Below, piece by piece: positions 48,793 to 55,821 of a DNA stretch of 55,821 bases. A program made the translations under genes and the position numbers. The notes below the pieces were generated by a model. That model was not told the origin of the DNA, did no database searches, and worked only from the letters and a program-made list of their open reading frames with translations. Position 1 is the stretch's first letter; each line of letters opens with the position of its first letter. Origin of the DNA: Rossellomorea aquimaris (lineage in GTDB: Bacteria; Bacillota; Bacilli; Bacillales; Fictibacillaceae); assembly GCA_020524245.1 (NCBI GenBank), contig JAIVLN010000013.1, forward strand, positions 1 to 55,821, in the 5' to 3' direction.

Positions 48793-49522
48793 ATGCACGG
48801 AGGACCTCCTCTGTATATTCATTCGATTCGTTATAAACGATAATCGGAGGGAGGAGCTTCAAATCAGGCTTTCCACCTTTAGATCCTTCAACTAGAATCA
48901 TGTTCGCCTCTTTTCCCTGTTTCGGATAGACGAACTGTAAACGCTTAGGTTCTAAATGATACATTCTCATAAGGGATAACAAATCCATCAATCGTTCTGG
49001 ACGATGGACAAAGGCTGCTTTTCCTCCGTTTCTTAAACTTTTTGCAGCGATTCTTACGACATCATCCAACGAACAATAGATTTCATGCCTCGCGATTGCA
49101 TAGTGTTCATTATGATGATGATCCTTCGGGTTTTTCGATTCAAAATAAGGAGGGTTGCATGTAACGACATCATATTCTTCATTCAATTCATCTTCAAGTT
49201 CCAGTATATCCTTATGCTGAATGGAAATCTGGTCCTTTAGCTCATTAAGCGCAACACTACGCTCAGCCATGCTCACGAGTTTATTCTGTATTTCTATCCC
49301 TGTAATTGTTCCTTTTGTCCTTCTAGACAAAAGGAGAGGGATTGCTCCTGTACCCGTACACATATCCAACAGTTTACCTTTCTGAATAGGTACATAGACG
49401 AAATCCGCCAATAAGACGGCATCTAATGAAAATGTGAAAACAGAAGGGCTTTGGATGATTTTCAATTGATCAGGTATGATGTAATCGACTCGTTCTCCTT
49501 CAAATATTTCTACTGACATCAT
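48782..49522 (-). CDS. yabB: TrmN6-like SAM-dependent methyltransferase YabB
   Basis: A 246-aa Rossmann-fold methyltransferase with SAM motif [16 protein letters not shown] (~52-67) and the N6-adenine motif NPPY (~124). The nearest known function is N6-methylation of A37 in tRNA1-Val (E. coli TrmN6/YfiC), not shown for this protein. AAAGGA lies about 6 nt before ATG 49522. It opens the yabB-yazA-rsmI group after the yabA terminator. Confidence 0.9.
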   Translation of the reverse strand: MMSVEIFEGERVDYIIPDQLKIIQSPSVFTFSLDAVLLADFVYVPIQKGKLLDMCTGTGAIPLLLSRRTKGTITGIEIQNKLVSMAERSVALNELKDQISIQHKDILELEDELNEEYDVVTCNPPYFESKNPKDHHHNEHYAIARHEIYCSLDDVVRIAAKSLRNGGKAAFVHRPERLMDLLSLMRMYHLEPKRLQFVYPKQGKEANMILVEGSKGGKPDLKLLPPIIVYNESNEYTEEVLRAYGR

Positions 49523-49567
49523 GCTGTATCCTTTCACAATGAATATGTAAATTTATCATGTCCTAAC

Positions 49568-49602
49568 GAAAAAACCTTATCAAACTGAGCATTTGATAAG
49601 GT
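49568..49602 (-). terminator. Rho-independent terminator of yabA
   Basis: Minus strand: ACCTTATCAAA / TTTGATAAGGT, 7-nt loop, then TTTTTT; about 19 nt after the yabA stop. Confidence 0.92.
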
Positions 49603-49620
49603 CTGAATCCAAGTGGAAAG

Positions 49621-49977
49621 CTACTTTTTGTTCAAGAAGGACAGGCAGAACAAACAATCTCCTTCGGTACGGATACTTCCATAATGTAAATTACATATAT
49701 GAAAGCCTTCCTGATACAACCGAGCCAACGTATCGAATCCTTCGCCGATGTCTGGAGCATTTTTCTGTGCATCTTCCTGCTTTGAGGAACGATTCCCTTG
49801 AGGCGGTTGTTTTTCTCGCTCCAAACGGCTCCTCAAATTACGGTTTTCCACTTCTAGATGGTGATTTTCCTCTAGAAGAGCAGCCAACTGGTTTTTTAAA
49901 TCTCCCAATTGCTTGTATAAACTTCCGATCTGCTCTTCCATTTCACTTACTCTTGAGAAGATTTCTTTCTTGTCCAC
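49621..49977 (-). CDS. yabA: replication initiation control protein YabA
   Basis: A 118-aa negative regulator of chromosome initiation that bridges DnaA and DnaN in B. subtilis. Residues 1-58 form a leucine-rich coiled coil (tetramerisation); a polar linker follows. The C-terminal zinc domain has H-x-CNLHYG and CLFCLSFL (Cys/His cluster ~93-113). It lies 12 nt after ricT in the tmk-darA-yaaR-holB-ricT-yabA block. Confidence 0.95.
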   Translation of the reverse strand: MDKKEIFSRVSEMEEQIGSLYKQLGDLKNQLAALLEENHHLEVENRNLRSRLEREKQPPQGNRSSKQEDAQKNAPDIGEGFDTLARLYQEGFHICNLHYGSIRTEGDCLFCLSFLNKK

Positions 49978-49989
49978 GGCTTCACCCCG

Positions 49990-50814
49990 TTACTCTGTCG
50001 CTTGTGAAACGGAGCCTTCCTTAATAAGCTCATCAAGGGTGTATTCAATCACACGTTCACGTTCATAAAGGTCAACCTGCACGAGACGTTCAAGAATGTT
50101 CAGACCAACGACCTTACCGTTACCATGTGCTGTGTGAATTTCTTCTCCTATGTCTGGAAGCTCCTTTTTAGCGGTTTCATAATCATCGTTTTCATATTTC
50201 AGACAACACATCAGTCGACCGCATAAACCAGAAATTTTCGCTGGATTCAATGAAAGATTTTGGTCTTTCGCCATCTTGATGGAGACAGGCTCGAAATCTC
50301 CAAGGAATGTGGAACAGCATAGCAAACGACCACAAGGGCCTATTCCGCCGAGCATCTTCGCTTCGTCACGCACACCAATTTGACGAAGTTCAATACGTGT
50401 ACGGAAGATGGATGCCAGGTCTTTCACGAGTTCACGGAAATCGACACGGCCATCTGCTGTAAAGTAAAAGATGACTTTGTTACGATCAAATGTATACTCA
50501 ACATCGACCAGCTTCATATCGAGGTCATGTTCATCAATCTTCTTTACACAGATGTCGAATGCTTCCTTCGCTGCTTCTTTATTTTCTTGGACAGAAATGT
50601 GGTCCTTTTTGTTTGCGATACGGACGACCTTCTTCAAAGGAAGGACGACATCGTTCTCATCGACTTGTTTCTTTGCAAGGACCGTCTTGCCATATTCAAT
50701 GCCTCTTGCTGTTTCGACAATGACAAATGTGTTGTTATCTATATCTAGATCACCAGGATCAAAATAATAAATTTTTCCCGCTTTCTTGAAGCGGACACCA
50801 ATTACTTCATACAC
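49990..50814 (-). CDS. ricT: RicT (YaaT), PSP1-domain Fe-S protein
   Basis: A 274-aa member of the Y (Ric) complex RicT-RicF-RicA, which in B. subtilis assists RNase Y mRNA maturation, competence, biofilm and sporulation. The PSP1 domain (about 60-150) is followed by the cysteine-rich GGIGPCGRLLCCSTFL and GLCGRLMCCLKYEND clusters (~157-212) that ligate [4Fe-4S]. GGAG lies before the ATG in the holB-ricT gap of 5 nt. Confidence 0.95.
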   Translation of the reverse strand: MYEVIGVRFKKAGKIYYFDPGDLDIDNNTFVIVETARGIEYGKTVLAKKQVDENDVVLPLKKVVRIANKKDHISVQENKEAAKEAFDICVKKIDEHDLDMKLVDVEYTFDRNKVIFYFTADGRVDFRELVKDLASIFRTRIELRQIGVRDEAKMLGGIGPCGRLLCCSTFLGDFEPVSIKMAKDQNLSLNPAKISGLCGRLMCCLKYENDDYETAKKELPDIGEEIHTAHGNGKVVGLNILERLVQVDLYERERVIEYTLDELIKEGSVSQATE

Positions 50815-50819
50815 TAGGG

Positions 50820-51806
50820 TTATCCCTCCTGCAATCTAAGCACCAATTGCTCCATTAACAATTGAAGATTCATATTTGCGTTCAGACGTCTTTTCGCTTC
50901 AAGTATTTGCATCATTTGATGACGTACTCTGCTCTGGGAGCTATGTAGCGCTTGGACGGATAATATATTTGTAGCATCGTTGAATACGATGGATTGTTCT
51001 TCTTCTAATTGAGTGAGAAAAACGTCTTTATACCAAATCAACAACAAATCCAAACCGATCTCGACTTGTTGTTTATCTTTGAAATGTGGGTGCCAATATT
51101 CATTAAGAGCGAGAAGGACTCGGTGTGGTCTTTCATGAAGCTCTTCTCCTAATTTTAACACGTTCTTTCGGGCTTGTACAAACCACTCATCCTCTAGTAA
51201 CAATTGCGCTTCCTTCTGATCATTGGTCAACGCTGCGGCGGTTTTTGCCAATTGTTCTGGATTACCTTCATTTGTAAGCGCTTGAATTAGTTCGTTTTGA
51301 GATTGTGGGGCGAACGTTAAAATTTGGCATCTTGACCGGATCGTGTCCAGAAGTTGATGTGGGTTCTCCGTTAATAGGACTGCGACCGTCTTCTGTCCGG
51401 GCTCTTCTAAAAATTTTAAAAGGCTGTTTGCTGCCTGGGTTGTCATCCTTTCCGCATGTTCTATGATATATGCTTTGGATTTGGACTCAAGCCCCAGATA
51501 GGAGAATTCCTTTTGCAGCTTTCTTACCTGTTCTATCTTGATTGACTGCCCATCTGGCTCGACCAAATGCACATCTGGATGATTGCCTGAATCGATCCGT
51601 TTGCAATCTGGACATTCGCCACATGGCTCACTTGATTCTCTTACACGACAGAAATAGGCTTTTGTCAGTTGGAGAGCTACCTGCTTCTTCCCAGTCCCCT
51701 TGTTTCCTTTGAATAAGTAAGCATGGGCCAAACGGTCTTTCTTTATGCTGTTCGTCAATAACTTTACAACATAGGGTTGTTTGTCCTGTAGTGTGTTCCA
51801 ACTCAT
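50820..51806 (-). CDS. holB: DNA polymerase III delta' subunit
   Basis: Clamp-loader subunit of 328 aa. It has a degenerate Walker A (FKGNKGTGKKQVALQ, ~33-47), the zinc module CGECPDCKRIDSG (~62-74), and NSLLKFLEEPG followed by TIRSRCQ, the clamp-loader SRC motif. ATG 51806 (MSWNTLQ) matches the B. subtilis N-terminus and length (329 aa); its ribosome-binding site GAAAAGAG is weak. The upstream frame extension overlaps yaaR and is unlikely to be used. Confidence 0.95.
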   Translation of the reverse strand: MSWNTLQDKQPYVVKLLTNSIKKDRLAHAYLFKGNKGTGKKQVALQLTKAYFCRVRESSEPCGECPDCKRIDSGNHPDVHLVEPDGQSIKIEQVRKLQKEFSYLGLESKSKAYIIEHAERMTTQAANSLLKFLEEPGQKTVAVLLTENPHQLLDTIRSRCQILTFAPQSQNELIQALTNEGNPEQLAKTAAALTNDQKEAQLLLEDEWFVQARKNVLKLGEELHERPHRVLLALNEYWHPHFKDKQQVEIGLDLLLIWYKDVFLTQLEEEQSIVFNDATNILSVQALHSSQSRVRHQMMQILEAKRRLNANMNLQLLMEQLVLRLQEG

Positions 51807-51822
51807 ACCAATCGACTCTTTT

Positions 51823-52263
51823 CTACGTATACAAATTGACGAGTAATCCTTTGATCTCACCAATCCTGCCTAATATATCAATACTCTTGACTTCACGATT
51901 CATCAATTCCTCCGTCAAGGTAATCAATTCTTCATCTACGCGCTCGACAAGATGCATCGTTTCAAGATGACCATGTCCGCTCCAACTTCTAGATTTCTTC
52001 AGATTCATGCCGAACTCTACTGTTTCTTTCATGAATCGTTTCACAAGGCGTTTATATTCTCTGAGGTCGCTTAATGTTTGTGATTTCAGCAAACGTTGTC
52101 CTTGTTGATCGATTTTATTCAACAGCGTGGACAGATGCTCATTTTGGAGTTTTTGCTGTTGTGCTTGGACCACTGAATCGAACTTTCCTTGCCTGACAGG
52201 TGGTTTCACACCCTCCTGTAATCTTTGTTCGACGTTCGTCCGAAGGTCTTGCCCGATTTTCAT
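51823..52263 (-). CDS. yaaR: DUF327 protein YaaR
   Basis: A 146-aa soluble, mostly helical protein of the YaaR family, with the conserved RLVKRFMKETVEFGMNLK stretch and a C-terminal DIGRIGEIKGLLVNLYT-like end (SIDILGRIGEIKGLLVNLY). Function unknown. AGGAGG lies 7 nt before ATG 52263. It lies between darA and holB, 11 nt after darA, as in B. subtilis, so it is probably in that operon. Confidence 0.88.
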   Translation of the reverse strand: MKIGQDLRTNVEQRLQEGVKPPVRQGKFDSVVQAQQQKLQNEHLSTLLNKIDQQGQRLLKSQTLSDLREYKRLVKRFMKETVEFGMNLKKSRSWSGHGHLETMHLVERVDEELITLTEELMNREVKSIDILGRIGEIKGLLVNLYT

Positions 52264-52274
52264 CACGATGCCTC

Positions 52275-52619
<345 letters not shown>

Positions 52620-52663
52620 TCATACCTTTATATATCTATTATAACAGGTGCACATTTTTCATT

Positions 52664-53302
52664 CTATTTTATCTTTGCAAGTTTTTGGTTGATTATGCTA
52701 ATGATGTCTTCATATACAGCCTCTATGGATTGTTCTGCATCGACTTTGACGATCCTCTCAGAAAACCGATCATTTACGATACGATAACCTTCTTGAACTT
52801 TTTTATGAAAATCGAGCTTTTCAAGATCAAGTCTGTTTTTTTCTCGTTTGGCATTATCATCAATTCGACTCAAGCCTACTTCCGGTGAAAGATCGAAATA
52901 GATCGTCAAATCCGGCATATGGTCCTCTGTAGCGAAACGGTTGATTGTGTACACTTCATCAATACCCAGTTCACGAGCATATCCCTGATAGGCGAGGCTG
53001 CTGTCGATGAACCGGTCACATATTACGACCTTACCTTCCTGTAATGCCGGAAGGACTCTCTCCACCAGATGCTGACGCCTTGCCGCAGCGTATAGAAGCG
53101 CTTCTGTTCGCCCATCCATCTTCGTATTTTCAGGGTTAAGGATTACCGAACGAATCTGTTCTGAGATCTCAATGCCACCCGGTTCTCTTGTACATATGAA
53201 CGGGATTCCCCGACTTTTGAATTCTTCTTCGACCCGTTTAATGATAGTCGTTTTTCCAGCGCCTTCGGGTCCTTCAAATGTGATGAATAACGGTTGACTC
53301 AT
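52664..53302 (-). CDS. tmk: thymidylate kinase
   Basis: Phosphorylates dTMP. The 212-aa protein has P-loop [11 protein letters not shown] (~8-18), CTREPGG, the DR(F/Y) motif [15 protein letters not shown] (~92-106) and a lid with REKNRLD. Length is normal. The gene is followed by darA and preceded by yaaO with a ~30-nt gap. Confidence 0.97.
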   Translation of the reverse strand: MSQPLFITFEGPEGAGKTTIIKRVEEEFKSRGIPFICTREPGGIEISEQIRSVILNPENTKMDGRTEALLYAAARRQHLVERVLPALQEGKVVICDRFIDSSLAYQGYARELGIDEVYTINRFATEDHMPDLTIYFDLSPEVGLSRIDDNAKREKNRLDLEKLDFHKKVQEGYRIVNDRFSERIVKVDAEQSIEAVYEDIISIINQKLAKIK

Positions 53303-53334
53303 GTATAGCTACCTCCGAAATCTTGATGTTTATA

Positions 53335-54756
53335 TTAGAGGAATATTGCGATTTCTTGATCAGGTTGATTTCCTTGAAACCTTGCCTTTTGTTCAATCAG
53401 GAAAGAACAATATTCAATATGGTCCTTTGTAATACGCTCCCCTTTTAAAAGGATCGGGATTCCCGGTGGATAAGGGATGATGGTTTCCGCACTAACCTTG
53501 CCGACGGCGTCAGTAAGCAGAACTTTCTTTTGTTCTTGCTGTGAGCTTTTTTTCAGATCAATTTCAGCGACAGCTGGTAATTTGTAGTTTACATGCATCG
53601 GCAATCGATCGTTCACGACTTCATAGGATGCCAGGGTTTCCTTAATCAACTTAACAAGGTGATCGATCTTTTCTAACCGACTTAATGGTAACACGAACAA
53701 CACATTGAACGGGTCCGCAAGTTCTGTATAGATACCGATTTGTTCAAGTACCTTCTGTAATTCATAGCCTGACAGCTTCGTTCTCGACTGCATAACCAAT
53801 TTCAGCGGATCATGGTAAGCGCAACCGTTAGACGCCTGTACGACTTCAATTTGCGGAACAATCTTAAGGCGGTCTTTTAACTCGTTGATACTGGAAATGA
53901 TTTGCTCAATATCACGTGGTTCCAGGCTTTCAAGATACCCACGTGCATAATCAAGCGACGCCATCAATACATAGGACGGACTGCTCGATTGTAAAAGCTG
54001 GAGCTTGTCTTCCAGATCAAGTGGATCGACCAGACTGGATTTAAAATGTAAAAATGATGCCATCGTCATAGCGGGCAATGTTTTGTGTGCAGATTGAACG
54101 ACCACGTCAGCCCCCATCGATAATGAAGAAGGTGGAAAAGGTGATCCAATTCCAAAATGAGCACCATGCGCCTCATCCACCACGACAGGACATTCCTGTT
54201 CATGTGCGTACGCTATAATACTTGTCAAATCCTGTGTCATCCCGTAATAGTTCGGATTCGTCAGGACGACGGCATCAATGGCATCATATAGTTTAAAAGC
54301 TTCCTCAACGCTTTCTAACGTGACCCCTGTTGTCACTCCTGTCGATGCATCCACTTCAGGAGTGAGGAAAACAGGTCGTGCCTCCGCAAGACGGATTGCA
54401 TTCATGATTGATTTGTGGCAATTCCTTTGGACAAGCACGATCGAACCTTTTCGACACGTCGCCAGAATCATCGCCAGATTACCCACTGTCGTACCGTTCA
54501 CAAGAAAATAACTACGGTCTGCCTGGTAAAATCGAGCAGTTTGATCCTGCGCCTCCTTTATGACACCAGAAGGATCATGCAAATCATCAAGCCCTGACAA
54601 TTCGGTTGCATCCAGATGTAGAAGATCTTTTTTAAGCATTTTGTCTGACCAAAGTTCACCGTATTTATGTCCTGGCACATGAAAAGAAAACACTTGTCGA
54701 TCATAATGTTCTTTCAGCCGATCCAGTAAAGGTGTATGTAGCTTTTTCAATACCAT
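53335..54756 (-). CDS. yaaO: Orn/Lys/Arg decarboxylase family protein YaaO
   Basis: A ~473-aa PLP enzyme of the group III decarboxylase fold. Motifs: FSFHVPGHKYGE, ATELSGLDDLHDPSGVI, FLVNGTTVGNLAMI, VVVDEAHGAHFG and the PLP lysine in VQSAHKTLPAMTM. It may decarboxylate arginine or lysine (polyamine or cadaverine synthesis); the substrate is not settled. The start is uncertain: ATG 54756 (MVLKKLHTP) fits the family but has a poor ribosome-binding site; ATG 54789 would add MRGGLFHRIG, and a GGGGAGG lies between them. Confidence 0.88.
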   Translation of the reverse strand: MVLKKLHTPLLDRLKEHYDRQVFSFHVPGHKYGELWSDKMLKKDLLHLDATELSGLDDLHDPSGVIKEAQDQTARFYQADRSYFLVNGTTVGNLAMILATCRKGSIVLVQRNCHKSIMNAIRLAEARPVFLTPEVDASTGVTTGVTLESVEEAFKLYDAIDAVVLTNPNYYGMTQDLTSIIAYAHEQECPVVVDEAHGAHFGIGSPFPPSSLSMGADVVVQSAHKTLPAMTMASFLHFKSSLVDPLDLEDKLQLLQSSSPSYVLMASLDYARGYLESLEPRDIEQIISSINELKDRLKIVPQIEVVQASNGCAYHDPLKLVMQSRTKLSGYELQKVLEQIGIYTELADPFNVLFVLPLSRLEKIDHLVKLIKETLASYEVVNDRLPMHVNYKLPAVAEIDLKKSSQQEQKKVLLTDAVGKVSAETIIPYPPGIPILLKGERITKDHIEYCSFLIEQKARFQGNQPDQEIAIFL

Positions 54757-54847
54757 CATTCCGATTCTGTGAAATAATCCTCCCCTCATTCTATCAAAAA
54801 ATATTCTGAATGACTTGTAGATTCGAGGATTGGATGAATTGGGCAAA

Positions 54848-54874
54848 TAAAAAAACAGGTGTATGTTCACCTGC
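54848..54874 (-). terminator. Rho-independent terminator of csfB
   Basis: Minus strand: CAGGTG / CACCTG with a 6-nt loop, then TTTTTTT; it starts right after the csfB stop and separates it from yaaO. Confidence 0.85.
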
Positions 54875-54875
54875 T

Positions 54876-55064
54876 TTAACAAGAAACTCGATTGATCTTC
54901 CTTAATTTCTCTATAAAATATTGATATTCTTCATCGTCCGTATCCGTTACAACCATTCTCTGTTCACATTTGGTGCATAAAAAGTGTTGGAAAATATAGA
55001 TCCCTTTATCGGATTGCTCTTCACAAACCATACATGTATCCGTGGATCGCTTTGTCGTTTCCAT
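54876..55064 (-). CDS. csfB: anti-sigma factor CsfB (Gin)
   Basis: A 62-aa zinc protein with CMVC (~11-14) and CTKC (~30-33), and IEKLRKI near the end. Gin prevents premature sigma-G activity in the forespore and also limits sigma-E in B. subtilis. The similarity covers most of the short protein: C-x2-C...GIY...FLCTKCEQR...EYQYFIEKL. ATG 55064 follows GGAGG by 8 nt. It has a textbook sigma-F promoter, and follows an rrn operon as in B. subtilis. Confidence 0.92.
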   Translation of the reverse strand: METTKRSTDTCMVCEEQSDKGIYIFQHFLCTKCEQRMVVTDTDDEEYQYFIEKLRKINRVSC

Positions 55065-55083
55065 TTCTCCCACCTCCATCACC

Positions 55084-55112
55084 ATTGTTGCCAGAAACAA
55101 TTATAAATATAC
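55084..55112 (-). promoter_or_regulatory. sigma-F promoter of csfB
   Basis: Minus strand: -35 GTATA (55108-55112), 15-bp spacer, -10 GGCAACAAT (55084-55092), matching GYATA-15-GGNNANNMT at every defined base. Confidence 0.82.
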
Positions 55113-55251
55113 CGAACCGATTCAATTTTTAGAAAAATCATCTGCTAACGTAAATGTATGATGGGTCATATAGAATTGTGTATGTCTCCCTTAAAGTAAA
55201 GGTGGAATATTGATATTTGATTTCTTCGTAATCAATTCTCCATCACAAAAG

Positions 55252-55338
55252 TCACTTCATTGCTGTTTTATAAGTCTTTTCAGTTACCAATTGACCCGCG
55301 AGCTTAATAAAATCTGGTTTTAAGCTAAAATGAAGTGA
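55252..55338. repeat. Nested inverted repeat in the 5S-csfB spacer
   Basis: Perfect 10-bp arms TCACTTCATT (55252-55261) and AATGAAGTGA (55329-55338) enclose a second perfect pair AGCTTAA / TTAAGCT (55301-55307, 55320-55326). Flanking A/T bases extend the outer stem. No T-run; function unknown. Confidence 0.55.
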
Positions 55339-55463
55339 TTTTTAGGGGATTTATGCCTCTTTGGGATTGTTTTTTGTGTTGAGAAGTATAAATCACCTCT
55401 TTTGAAGAGAAATGCTGTAGCATTTTCTCCCTTATCCCCTTCGTGAAAAGATTTTGTGTCTCA

Positions 55464-55568
55464 CTTGTGGAACTTTAGCGCTTACTTGGGGAACTTTATC
55501 TCTGGCTTGTGGAACTTAGCCGCTGACTTGGGGAACTTTCATGCTCACTTGGGGAATTTAGTAAAATC
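55464..55568. repeat. Five 21-bp tandem repeats next to the 5S rRNA gene
   Basis: Units begin CTTGKGGAACTTT at 55464, 55485, 55506, 55527 and 55548, exactly 21 bp apart, each with an 8-bp variable part. On the minus strand the core reads AAAGTTCCMCAAG. The period, a multiple of three and two helical turns, allows an open frame with a 7-residue repeat, but no ribosome-binding site precedes it. The other ~110 nt up to the 5S terminator show nothing else. Confidence 0.85.
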
Positions 55569-55634
55569 TTACTACCTTCTTCCTGATCTCCTTAGTTTCT
55601 CTCAAGAGTCTCTTTTGAAAATCTCTCTGAAACA

Positions 55635-55662
55635 CAAAAAAGAACAGCTCTGCAGCTGCTCT
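55635..55662 (-). terminator. Rho-independent terminator of the rrn operon
   Basis: Minus strand: AGAGCAGCT / AGCTGTTCT with a 4-nt loop, then TTTTT; 9 nt after the 5S 3' end. Confidence 0.9.
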
Positions 55663-55670
55663 CTTAGTTT

Positions 55671-55786
<116 letters not shown>

Positions 55787-55821
55787 CTATGAAGTTGAAG
55801 GAACTATTCCTTCAAAACTAG

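Noticed and set aside
55464-55568. CRISPR-like array
   Set aside because: Repeat core is 13 bp with 8-bp variable parts, far too short for CRISPR repeats and spacers, and no cas genes are present.

Overview
The window is a stretch of a Firmicutes chromosome close to the replication origin. Gene content, gene order and sporulation genes match the metS-lysS interval of Bacillus subtilis almost gene for gene, shown in reverse complement, so the origin side is on the right. Low-to-mid GC content, alpha/beta-type SASP, Fin, CsfB, SpoIIE, SpoVG and SpoVT all indicate an endospore-forming member of the Bacillaceae. Differences from B. subtilis suggest a different genus, perhaps a Halobacillus/Pontibacillus/Virgibacillus-like organism, but that is a guess. 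These are a GreA-like gene where dusB is expected, an HU gene beside rqcP, a long dihydropteroate synthase, no xpaC-yaaN, and a GC-rich interspersed repeat between veg and sspF. Only abrB is read on the plus strand; every other gene is on the minus strand.

Layout from right to left, which is the direction of transcription: 5S rRNA and its terminator; a 560-bp spacer with 21-bp tandem repeats and the sigma-F promoter of csfB; yaaO, tmk, darA, yaaR, holB, ricT, yabA; yabB, yazA, rsmI; abrB (plus strand) back to back with metG; tatD; rpfB; rnmV and ksgA; yabG; veg; sspF; ispE; purR-ridA; spoVG; glmU-prs-rplY-pth; fin; mfd; spoVT; yabM-yabN-hbs-rqcP; yabP-yabQ-divIC; yabR; tRNA-Met and tRNA-Glu; spoIIE; yabS-yabT-tilS-hpt-ftsH; coaX-hslO-yacD-cysK; the pab/fol folate operon with yazB, the greA-like gene and lysS; then tandem rrn promoters and the 5' end of a second 16S rRNA gene.

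The genes mix housekeeping functions (translation, folate, PRPP and cell-wall precursors, DNA repair, cell division) with sporulation functions that act in several compartments. Readable promoters fit this: sigma-A for veg, glmU, cysK, abrB, yabR and the tRNAs; Spo0A boxes at abrB and a 21-bp-spacer promoter at spoIIE; sigma-H-like at spoVG; sigma-F at csfB; sigma-E-like at yabP; sigma-G-like at spoVT, fin and sspF.

I found no clearly new multi-gene system. The most interesting non-coding signals are an ECF-type promoter (TGAAAC-16-CGTC) pointing antisense into rpfB, the in-phase 21-bp repeats beside the 5S gene, the 195-bp GC-rich palindromic repeat, and a nested 91-bp hairpin element between rqcP and yabP.
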